DNA of 24,914 nucleotides. Origin: JAJYIV01 sp964616135 (GTDB taxonomy: Bacteria; Patescibacteriota; Patescibacteriia; UBA9934; GWF2-40-263). The stretch lies in NCBI GenBank assembly GCA_964616135.1, contig CAZTTQ010000013.1, positions 1 through 24,914 on the forward strand, in the 5' to 3' direction. The translations under genes were made by a program, and so were the position numbers. The first letter of the stretch is position 1. Each line of letters begins with the position of its first letter. Below are positions 19,144 to 24,914 of this stretch, in pieces. A model generated the notes under the pieces. That model saw only the letters and a list, made by a program, of their open reading frames with translations. It was not told the origin of the DNA and made no database searches.

Positions 19144-20043
19144 ATGGATGCCTTGCGTTGGGCAAACGCCCGGCTGCGCGAAAACGCGGAGCCGCGTTTT
19201 GATTCGCCCATGCTGGACGCGGAGATCCTGCTTGCGGCCGTCTTGGACATCCCCAAGGCCAAGGTGTTTTTGCGCGGGACGTCCGTCCTCTCCGACCGCG
19301 ACTTTGAACGGTTCCGAGAGCTTGTCGAACGCCGCGCCGCTCGGGAACCCGTCGCGTACATTTTGGGCCGCAAAGAATTTTTCGGCCGGGCATTTTCCGT
19401 GAATCGTTTTACCCTCGTTCCCCGCCCCGCCACGGAGACGTTGGTGGAAGCCGCGATTCCCATCGCCCGAGAAACGGACCCCGCGTTCACCATACTGGCC
19501 GACATCGGCACGGGAAGCGGGGCGATTGCGGTGACGCTGGCCGCAGAGACAGGGCTCCCGGTGGTCGCGTCGGACGTGTCGCGCCACGCGTTAACGGTGG
19601 CGCGGGCCAACGCGGAAACGCTGGAGGTGGCCGAACGCGTGGATTTCCGCCAAGGAGAAGGCCTTGGGCCGCTGACCCGCCTATTTGAAACCATCCGGGC
19701 AGAACAGCGGCACCTGCCGTTTTCCCACTTGGTACTTTGCGCCAACCTGCCCTACCTGCCGGACGGCCGTTGGGACGAACTGCAAGGCGACATCCGCCGG
19801 CATGAGCCGCGCCTCGCCCTCACCTCCGGCCCGGACGGCCTGGCGGACTACTGGAAGCTGTTCCGCGACCTAAAGGAACGTCGCAACGTATTCCCTTCCA
19901 CCGTCTCCGCCCTGATTGAAATCGACCCGGACCAGACGGACGCCGCGGCCGCCCTGATCCGCCACCGGTTCCCGCAGGCGCGGGTCACGGCGCAAAAAGA
20001 CCTGGAAGGCCACGACCGCGTGATCATTGCGCGCGGTTTGTAA
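19144..20043 (+). CDS. prmC: Release factor glutamine methyltransferase
   Basis: PrmC methylates the Gln of the GGQ loop in RF1/RF2 using SAM. The 299-aa protein has the helical N-terminal recognition domain, the AYILGRKEFFG segment (71-81), LVPRPATETLVE (91-102), the SAM-binding DIGTGSGAIA (120-129) and the active-site tetrapeptide as NLPY (201-204), where the family consensus is NPPY. The SAM motif is intact. The start at 19144 is chosen because the alternative ATG at 19132 lies in the -10 element. It follows the RNA terminator, so it has a separate promoter, and converges on the DUF3048 gene. Its substrate RF1 is encoded just upstream. Confidence 0.94.
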   Translation: MDALRWANARLRENAEPRFDSPMLDAEILLAAVLDIPKAKVFLRGTSVLSDRDFERFRELVERRAAREPVAYILGRKEFFGRAFSVNRFTLVPRPATETLVEAAIPIARETDPAFTILADIGTGSGAIAVTLAAETGLPVVASDVSRHALTVARANAETLEVAERVDFRQGEGLGPLTRLFETIRAEQRHLPFSHLVLCANLPYLPDGRWDELQGDIRRHEPRLALTSGPDGLADYWKLFRDLKERRNVFPSTVSALIEIDPDQTDAAAALIRHRFPQARVTAQKDLEGHDRVIIARGL

Positions 20044-20045
20044 CG

Positions 20046-20074
20046 AAAAACCGGCCCTGACGGGTCGGTTTTTT
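20046..20074. terminator. Terminator between convergent prmC and the DUF3048 gene
   Basis: A stem of about 12 bp (AAAAACCGGCCC with GGGTCGGTTTTT, one G-T wobble) with a 4-nt loop (TGAC) and T-runs on both sides. It is strongest for the plus strand, because the wobble becomes an A-C mismatch on the minus strand. Confidence 0.85.
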
Positions 20075-20078
20075 ATTC

Positions 20079-21155
20079 TTACAGTTGGACGGTCTCGCGG
20101 CCCGGAACCACTTCAATCCACGTCGTGCCGGCGTTCATGACCACTTCCCCCTTGCTGTCGTAGAAACGCAGGCGCTCGCTGGGCGAAGGCTTTTTCCAGC
20201 TCCCCTGGATCGCCTCCCCGTCGCGGAAGATGATCGCCTCGCCTTCGCCGATCGTGCGGACTTCACGGTGGCCGGTCGCGTCCAGCACGGACATGTTCGT
20301 GATCACGACGACGACGTTGTCCGCATGGACCTCGTCGCCGTTTTCCATGGAAAACGGCAGGCCCATCTGATAACGGCCGTATCGGTTCGTCTTCGGGTCA
20401 TACGCCCAACGGACGCGGTAATTCTCCGCCGTGAAGCGGATGGTCGGACTGACGCCGGGGTCCGGCGGCAAGGCCGTGCCGTCCTTGAACAGCCAGCTGC
20501 CGTACGAAACTTCCACCGGCGTCTTGCGCGCGCCCGTGATACGGTCCCATGCCGTGCGCAGAAGGTCCGAAGAGGTGTATACGTTGTGCGGCGCCAAACG
20601 GTCCTTGGAGCGCCAGAAGGTGGAGCCGTTGTAGAACTGGTCCAGGTTCAGCGTGCCCGACGTCGTCAACTTTTGGAGCGCCGCGTCCGAACCGCCCACA
20701 TGGGTGTACAACGCGTCCAACTCGTCCGCCCAATCGATGAAGTACGGGCGGGTGGAACGGATGGGGCCGATCTTGGCCACCGGGGTTTCCTCCGAGAAAA
20801 ACGCCTCCAAGCGCGGGATGCCCGCCTCTACCGGCGCTTCAATGACCAAGAACGCCTTGTCGATGCCGGCTTGGGGCCAAGCATCCGACGAGTGGTCGAT
20901 CATGAGGGCGTAGACGTGCGGGAAGCCGACGCTTGCCGTAACGGGATAGCCCGTCAGCGGATGGCGCAGGGTCGCGACGCCCGGGGTGGCGCGGGGCGGG
21001 CCAAAGACTTCGTCGTCCGGTTTCTGGACGAAGATGACCCCACGGAACGCGTAGAGGCCCAACAAAAACGCCGCCGCCAGCGCCAAGAGGGCTGGGACGA
21101 CGGCGTTTTTCCGGATGCGCCGCAGGATCGAATCGATCTTTCCTTTGAGCTGCAT
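20079..21155 (-). CDS. DUF3048 (YerB-family) membrane-anchored protein
   Basis: A 358-aa protein with a basic N-terminus and one hydrophobic anchor (about 18-40), the rest outside. The DUF3048 pattern is clear: ALMIDHSSDAWPQAGIDKA (family: x-MIDNxxxARPQxGLxxA), VIEAPVEAGIPRLEAFF, the IGPIRSTRPYFIDWADELDALYTHVGGSDAAL region and the C-terminal WKKPSPSERLRFYD...G.V.MN.G.TWIEVVP block. B. subtilis YerB is a lipoprotein of poorly known function; family members are envelope proteins. The start is 11 bp after the rplY stop with no terminator between, so it is probably the last gene of the rplY transcript. No Shine-Dalgarno is seen. Confidence 0.9.
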   Translation of the reverse strand: MQLKGKIDSILRRIRKNAVVPALLALAAAFLLGLYAFRGVIFVQKPDDEVFGPPRATPGVATLRHPLTGYPVTASVGFPHVYALMIDHSSDAWPQAGIDKAFLVIEAPVEAGIPRLEAFFSEETPVAKIGPIRSTRPYFIDWADELDALYTHVGGSDAALQKLTTSGTLNLDQFYNGSTFWRSKDRLAPHNVYTSSDLLRTAWDRITGARKTPVEVSYGSWLFKDGTALPPDPGVSPTIRFTAENYRVRWAYDPKTNRYGRYQMGLPFSMENGDEVHADNVVVVITNMSVLDATGHREVRTIGEGEAIIFRDGEAIQGSWKKPSPSERLRFYDSKGEVVMNAGTTWIEVVPGRETVQL

Positions 21156-21166
21156 GCGGGTGGGGG

Positions 21167-21883
21167 TTATTTCTTGGCTTCTTTCTTGGCGTCGGCCTTG
21201 GGCGCTTCCGCGCCGGCGGGGGCCGCTTCGCCTTCGCCTTCTTCAGCCGCCTTTTCCTTCTTCACGACTTCCACCTTGGTGACGTCGAGGTCGACGGCGC
21301 TGTTGAGCGCGGCCATTTCTTCTTCAGAACGCGGGGCTTCCACCAACGCCACCGTAGCGTCCGGGCCGTTCAACACTTCCACGTTGGCCGGAACGACCAT
21401 GTCCTTGACCTTCACCACGTCTTCAAACGTGGCGAGCTTGGTCATGTCGACGACCAATTCGCGCGGCAAGTTGGCCGGGAGACAGCGCACCTTGAGCGCG
21501 GTCAGGGCCTGGACGAGCGTACCGCCGGCCTTGAGGGCCGCGGACATGCCCACGAAGACGATCTTCACGTTGGTTTCCACCGGCTTGTTCATGTCGATGG
21601 CGCGGAAGTCGATATGGGTGACTTCACCGCGGATCGGGTCGACCTGGATGTCCTGGATCAGGACGTGCAGGGCCTTTTCCCCTTCTACCTGAAGTTCCAC
21701 GACGGAGCTTTCGCCGGCGGCCTTATAGACACGGACGAAGCCGGCGCGTTCCACGGACAGGTTCTTGGGGGTGGCGAGTGCCGGGCCGTACGCGACGGCC
21801 GGAACGTTGCCTTCCATGCGCAAGGCACGGTTTTTGCGGCCGACGAGGGTACGGGGGTGGGCGACGAGAGAATAGGACTCCAT
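21167..21883 (-). CDS. rplY: 50S ribosomal protein L25 (CTC-type, with acidic/basic tail)
   Basis: L25 binds 5S rRNA. The 238-aa protein has the N-terminal L25 beta-barrel (residues about 4-90: RTLVGRKNRALRMEGNVPAVAYG and VLIQDIQVDPIRGEVTHIDF) and the second TL5/CTC beta domain (about 95-190: VFVGMSAALKAGGTLVQ, LPANLPRELVVDMTKL, VLNGPDATVALVEAP). A charged Ala/Glu/Lys tail after about 200 looks disordered. The start at 21883 (MESYSLVAHPR) fits the family; the frame extending to 22237 overlaps the upstream zinc-ribbon gene. Its own promoter begins over the stop codon of that gene. Confidence 0.95.
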   Translation of the reverse strand: MESYSLVAHPRTLVGRKNRALRMEGNVPAVAYGPALATPKNLSVERAGFVRVYKAAGESSVVELQVEGEKALHVLIQDIQVDPIRGEVTHIDFRAIDMNKPVETNVKIVFVGMSAALKAGGTLVQALTALKVRCLPANLPRELVVDMTKLATFEDVVKVKDMVVPANVEVLNGPDATVALVEAPRSEEEMAALNSAVDLDVTKVEVVKKEKAAEEGEGEAAPAGAEAPKADAKKEAKK

Positions 21884-21920
21884 AAAAACAGGTTGTCCGG
21901 GTCTAGCCGGAATGGTCGGA

Positions 21921-21949
21921 AGTGTGCCGGAAACCCGGCGGAATGTCAA
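21921..21949 (-). promoter_or_regulatory. Candidate promoter of rplY
   Basis: A perfect TTGACA (21949-21944) on the minus strand, 17 bp, then a poor -10 CACACT (21926-21921). The -35 contains the TGA stop of the upstream gene. A GCCGG/CCGGC hairpin fills the spacer. Confidence 0.45.
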
Positions 21950-22353
21950 GACGAAGCCGGGCGACCGCGGCGGGAAGCCTTTATGGGCTTCCGAGCCGAA
22001 GACCGGCGGCGAGAAGGGGCGGCCACGGCGGACGGTGGCAAAGCCCTGGAAATCCAGGCTTCCGCCGGCGTGTCCAATAGGGCATGGACCCGCAGGACGT
22101 CGTCCGTGTGGATGACCGGGAGCCCCGAAGCGCGCAGGACGTCGTCCGCGGAAAGGTCCGTGACCAATCCGACGGCGCCGGACGAGGTGGACGAGACGAC
22201 CGTCAGGGTCAGAACCTGGGCCGCGCACTTCCCGCACGTGGCATGCAGAAGCTGGGTGTCCCCGGCCGTGCCCAACGGCCGCAATTCCATGCGGGCGGAT
22301 TGGGCACCGCAGAGCGGACAGTAGGACGCGAGTTTGAGGCGTTCATTCCACAT
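21946..22353 (-). CDS. Zinc-ribbon protein of unknown function
   Basis: A 135-aa protein with two Cys pairs, CPLC (12-15) and CGKC (40-43), about 24 residues apart and suited to one zinc ribbon. A beta-rich middle follows (VLTLTVVSSTSSGAVGLVTDL, a Val/Thr stretch), then a short helical SADDVLRA and TDDVLRVHALL pair. The last 25 residues are basic (RRRSSARKP, SRRGRP), suggesting nucleic-acid contact. I do not know the family's function. It starts 6 bp after the rodA stop and ends in the rplY promoter, so it is the last gene of the membrane-protein/rodA operon. Confidence 0.8.
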   Translation of the reverse strand: MWNERLKLASYCPLCGAQSARMELRPLGTAGDTQLLHATCGKCAAQVLTLTVVSSTSSGAVGLVTDLSADDVLRASGLPVIHTDDVLRVHALLDTPAEAWISRALPPSAVAAPSRRRSSARKPIKASRRGRPASS

Positions 22354-22359
22354 ATGCGT

Positions 22360-23484
22360 TTAATCTAACATGGCCGGACCGGAACGCACAGAGGCACGCG
22401 ACACGCTTTCAGCCACCCCCAACATCAATAGGGTAAACATGAGGGACGAACCGCCGTAGGACACGAGCGGCAGACCCAACCCCGTCACGGGCAGCACGCC
22501 GAGGTTCATCCCGGCATGGATGAGCGTCTGGCACAATAAGGAGGCGCCGAGACCGACAAGCAGATAGGAGGCGAATGCGTCCCCCGTCTTCCCCGCCCGC
22601 GATAACACGCGCCAAAAAATGAGGAGCCATAACCCGAGGACGAGCGAGACGCCGACGAAGCCGAGTTCCTCCGCGACGACGGCGAAGATGAAGTCCGTCT
22701 GGCTTTCCGGTAAGAACTTCAACTGGCTCTGCGAACCGAAGCCCAAGCCGCGGCCCGTCCACCCGCCCGCACCCACCGCGATGACGGCCTGGGTCACATT
22801 GTACCCCTGGCCGAGCGGATCGCTGGACGGGTCTACGAAGGTCATAATGCGCGCCTTTTGGTACGGGGCGAGCAGCGAATGCCAAGCGATGACCGACGTA
22901 GCGGCTAACAGGACCAACAAGGTTGCCGTGTAGCGTTTGGGCATGCCTGCGAATAGCACCACGATCGCCCAAATACCCATCAGGATGGCGGCGCTTCCCA
23001 AGTCCGGTTGCGCCAACACCATCAGGACCGGCACCGCGGCGATCGCCGCGGACTCAACCAGTTCCCGGAAGCCGAACTGTCGGCGCGCGCGGCGGCTGAA
23101 GTACGCGGCAAGCGCAATGGCGAGCACGGGCTTCATGACTTCTACCGGCTGGAAGCTGACCGGCCCCAAATAGAACCAACCCGTGGTGCCGCGCACCGTG
23201 GAGCCCAGCACCAACACCGCCAACAACAGGAGGAGGCCGCCTCCGTACAGTGCCAACGCATAGCCGCGCAACAAGCGGTAGTTCGCGTTGGCAGCGAACA
23301 GATAGAACGTCCCCCCAAGTGCGAGTGACACGACCTGTTTTTTGAGCGACAAAAAGTCCGTGGGCGTTTGGGACAACGCCACGGAATAAATGGCCGCCAT
23401 CCCCACCAAGGTCAGGACCACCATGGCGGCAAACGCAAGGCCGTCGGCAGGGCGGAGGGCGGAAATGAGGCGGCGGAGATCCAT
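22360..23484 (-). CDS. rodA: RodA/FtsW-family (SEDS) peptidoglycan polymerase
   Basis: SEDS proteins polymerise lipid II into glycan strands; RodA works with MreBCD and PBP2 in side-wall elongation. The 374-aa protein has about ten membrane segments. Motifs: GTTGWFYLGPVSFQPVEVMKP (family: R-W-x-x-G-x-x-x-FQPSE), LAQPDLGSA, YNVTQAVIAVGAGGWTGRGLG, the outer-loop FLPESQTDFIFAVVAEELGFVG and the C-terminal GVLPVTGLGLPLVSYGGSS. FQPVE in place of FQPSE is unusual. RodA is preferred to FtsW because of the length and the Q-S-Q-LKFLPE loop, but neighbours do not prove it. An AAAGG lies 8 nt before the start, 17 bp after the upstream gene. Confidence 0.9.
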   Translation of the reverse strand: MDLRRLISALRPADGLAFAAMVVLTLVGMAAIYSVALSQTPTDFLSLKKQVVSLALGGTFYLFAANANYRLLRGYALALYGGGLLLLLAVLVLGSTVRGTTGWFYLGPVSFQPVEVMKPVLAIALAAYFSRRARRQFGFRELVESAAIAAVPVLMVLAQPDLGSAAILMGIWAIVVLFAGMPKRYTATLLVLLAATSVIAWHSLLAPYQKARIMTFVDPSSDPLGQGYNVTQAVIAVGAGGWTGRGLGFGSQSQLKFLPESQTDFIFAVVAEELGFVGVSLVLGLWLLIFWRVLSRAGKTGDAFASYLLVGLGASLLCQTLIHAGMNLGVLPVTGLGLPLVSYGGSSLMFTLLMLGVAESVSRASVRSGPAMLD

Positions 23485-23501
23485 ACGCCGACCTTTTTAC
23501 C

Positions 23502-24422
23502 TTACCGCAGGAATACGCGCGAGCGCGTGTCGTCCGTCGTCTCTCCCGCGAGCGGCTTGTACGCGTCCAAATCAAACGGATTGAGGTCCAGGACAATGTC
23601 CACGGTGGAGGCGGATGGCAACGGGCCGAACCAGTTCACGTCCACCGTCTGCGTGGCGCCAGCGTCCAAGGACGCGAGCGTCGTACCATTCACGCCAACC
23701 ACAGATGAACCGCGACGGAGCAGCACGACGAATGGCACGTCGTAGTAGCTGAACGCCGTGCTGTTGGTCACGGTAAAGGAGGCGCGGCCGATCGTCTTCC
23801 CATCAAGCGGGACGTCTGTCTTGAACGATGCGTCCTTTATATCCATGTTGAGGCGGTCTTCAAGCCACGGGGCGGGTTCCTTTGTCAGGTGGCGGTCCAC
23901 GCGATGCCAAATCGTTTCCTGAAGGTCCAATTCCGCCGACCGGGACCCGCCGAGTTCCTTGGTATTGAACGCGATCAGCGGTTTTTCCCTGCCCGGCAGG
24001 ACGAAGGTCTTCCGAGGCTTGGTGGATGTGTCTCCCGAACGGAACGCGTAGGTGATTTCGGCCCACCAGTCCTGGTTGGGATTTACCAGCGGCGCGTACG
24101 CGTCTACCGCGCCGTCTTCCAGCATCAGCACCGTGACGGGGCCGGCTTCCAACGGCTGTGCGGCATCCGCGACCGTTTGCGCGTGCAGATCCGCCTGGCC
24201 GTAGGCAACCATTTCTGCCACCGCGAGGCGTTCGCGCGCGTAGCTGACGGCAAACCCGTCCAAGAACGTCCACCCGGCGAACGCGACCAAGGCGAAGTCC
24301 AGCGCGAAAAACAGGCCGAGTCCGGCTTGGCGCACGTGCCCGCGGTTGTCTACCCACCAAGAAGAGAGGCGGTAGAACCGTTTAAACTCATGCTCTTCTT
24401 CCTTGAGGAAACCGTTTTCCAT
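23502..24422 (-). CDS. Single-pass membrane protein of unknown function, rodA-linked
   Basis: A 306-aa protein with a charged cytoplasmic N-terminus (EEEHEFKRFYR), one transmembrane segment (about 34-53) and an outer part rich in beta structure. The C-terminal half (about 195-280: FKTDVPLDGKTIGRASFTVTN..., YDVPFVVLLRRG, DAGATQTVDVNWFGPLP) reads like an Ig-like beta-sandwich. I recognise no named family. It is the first gene of an operon with rodA (17 bp away) and the zinc-ribbon protein, so an envelope role beside RodA is a reasonable inference. The ATG at 24422 lies about 10 nt after the predicted RNA start. Confidence 0.8.
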   Translation of the reverse strand: MENGFLKEEEHEFKRFYRLSSWWVDNRGHVRQAGLGLFFALDFALVAFAGWTFLDGFAVSYARERLAVAEMVAYGQADLHAQTVADAAQPLEAGPVTVLMLEDGAVDAYAPLVNPNQDWWAEITYAFRSGDTSTKPRKTFVLPGREKPLIAFNTKELGGSRSAELDLQETIWHRVDRHLTKEPAPWLEDRLNMDIKDASFKTDVPLDGKTIGRASFTVTNSTAFSYYDVPFVVLLRRGSSVVGVNGTTLASLDAGATQTVDVNWFGPLPSASTVDIVLDLNPFDLDAYKPLAGETTDDTRSRVFLR

Positions 24423-24438
24423 AGGAATGACTGTTGAC

Positions 24439-24447
24439 AGTATAGCA
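24439..24447 (-). promoter_or_regulatory. Extended -10 promoter of the rodA operon
   Basis: TGCTATACT on the minus strand (24447-24439), with no -35 match at 17 bp. The predicted 5' UTR is about 10 nt with no Shine-Dalgarno. Confidence 0.6.
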
Positions 24448-24477
24448 CGGGGCTCCGTTCCCTCCCCCGCCGCGGCG

Positions 24478-24486
24478 TGCTATTCT
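24478..24486 (+). promoter_or_regulatory. Extended -10 promoter of gyrB
   Basis: TGCTATTCT on the plus strand, with no clear -35. It mirrors the divergent TGCTATACT 30 bp away. The predicted 5' UTR is about 31 nt. Confidence 0.55.
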
Positions 24487-24523
24487 TGCGAACGTTCAAG
24501 ATGATCCATTCCGCCTTTTCCTT

Positions 24524-24914
24524 ATGGCCAAAGACACGCAAAAGCCCGCCGCCTACGGCGCCCAACAAATCCAAGTCCTTGAAGGCTTGGAACCGGTGCG
24601 CAAGCGCCCGGGGATGTATATCGGCTCCACCGGACCTGCCGGGTTGCACCACCTCATTTGGGAAGTGGTGGACAACTCCATCGACGAAGCGATGGCCGGC
24701 AATGGGGACGAGATCGTGATCCGTCTCCTGCCCGACCACATGGTTTCCGTAGAAGACAGCGGCCGTGGCATCCCGGTGGACCTACACCCCCAATATAAGG
24801 TGTCCGCCATGGAGTTGGCGTTGACCAAGCTCCACGCCGGCGGCAAGTTCGGCGGCGGCGCCTATAAGGTCTCCGGCGGCTTGCACGGCGTCGGCGTGTC
24901 CGTCGTCAACGCGC
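24524..24914 (+). CDS. gyrB: DNA gyrase subunit B (5' part only)
   Basis: GyrB is the ATPase subunit of gyrase. The first 130 residues are visible and hold the GHKL ATPase motifs: VLEGLEPVRKRPGMYIGS (about 18-35), the Mg-binding EVVDNSIDEAMAG (about 47-59), EDSGRGIPV (about 77-85) and the lid GGKFGGGAYKVSGGLHGVG (split across about 107-125, with GGLHGVGVSVVNA at the edge). The start at 24524 (MAKDTQKP) follows family length. ParE cannot be fully excluded on the N-terminus alone, but GyrB is the better guess. Divergent from the rodA operon. Confidence 0.92.
   Translation, partial: MAKDTQKPAAYGAQQIQVLEGLEPVRKRPGMYIGSTGPAGLHHLIWEVVDNSIDEAMAGNGDEIVIRLLPDHMVSVEDSGRGIPVDLHPQYKVSAMELALTKLHAGGKFGGGAYKVSGGLHGVGVSVVNA

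Noticed and set aside
20085..21692. Plus-strand frame of 535 codons opposite the DUF3048 gene and rplY
   Set aside because: It spans two real genes and their junction on the other strand; composition typical of antisense high-GC frames.
21926..21939. GCCGG/CCGGC hairpin before rplY as a terminator
   Set aside because: It has no T-run on the minus strand and lies within the rplY promoter spacer.
1..24914. CRISPR arrays, insertion sequences, tRNA genes, prophage
   Set aside because: No regularly spaced repeats, transposase-like frames, tRNA cloverleaf with GTTCRANYC, or phage proteins were seen on either strand.

Overview
The window looks like a piece of a high-GC, compact bacterial chromosome, most likely from the Candidate Phyla Radiation (Patescibacteria). 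This placement is inferred from protein style and was not tested by any search. The grounds are a short EF-Ts (194 aa), very tight gene packing, RodA, a DUF3048/YerB-type protein and L25 clustered with lineage-style membrane proteins of unknown function, and a secreted SH3-like/repeat/CAP protein of a kind common in that group. TAA, TAG and TGA all appear to end genes, so the standard bacterial code fits. I found no tRNA, rRNA, CRISPR array, insertion sequence or phage gene.

Layout. Positions 1-9223 (minus strand) hold a lower-glycolysis neighbourhood: gpmI (running off the left edge), an ECF sigma factor translationally overlapped by a large membrane-anchored putative anti-sigma protein, a divergent guanylate-kinase-like protein, eno, pgk, a type II NADH dehydrogenase-like flavoprotein and gap. 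Positions 9281-10841 hold the rpsB-tsf operon with a long structured leader. Positions 10858-15057 hold three exported or membrane proteins of unknown or partly known role: a secreted 276-aa protein, an acidic-tailed 591-aa membrane or lipoprotein, and the CAP-domain protein. Positions 15059-20043 hold translation and tRNA-modification genes: queA, an orphan 93-aa protein, rpmE, prfA, a sugar nucleotidyltransferase and prmC. Between the last two lies a 460-bp gene-free stretch with its own promoter, many helices and an intrinsic terminator, read here as an unidentified structured non-coding RNA. Positions 20079-24422 (minus) hold DUF3048, rplY, a zinc-ribbon protein, rodA and a membrane protein. 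gyrB starts divergently at 24524 and runs off the right edge.

How the genes work together. gap, pgk, gpmI and eno cover glyceraldehyde-3-phosphate to phosphoenolpyruvate. A putative NADH oxidoreductase sits between gap and pgk, where it could reoxidise the NADH that gap makes. rpsB, tsf, rpmE, rplY, prfA and prmC are translation genes, and PrmC is the methyltransferase expected to modify the GGQ loop of RF1. RodA points to elongation-type cell-wall synthesis.

Expression signals are unusually legible. Many promoters are TTGACx-17-TAnnnT, some are extended -10 (TGn-TAnnnT), and terminators often overlap stop codons or the next promoter. Several genes (queA, prfA, prmC, probably gpmI) have a -10 element only 7-13 nt before the ATG, which predicts leaderless or nearly leaderless mRNAs. 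rpsB, tsf, the guanylate-kinase-like gene and the 93-aa gene instead carry good Shine-Dalgarno sequences.
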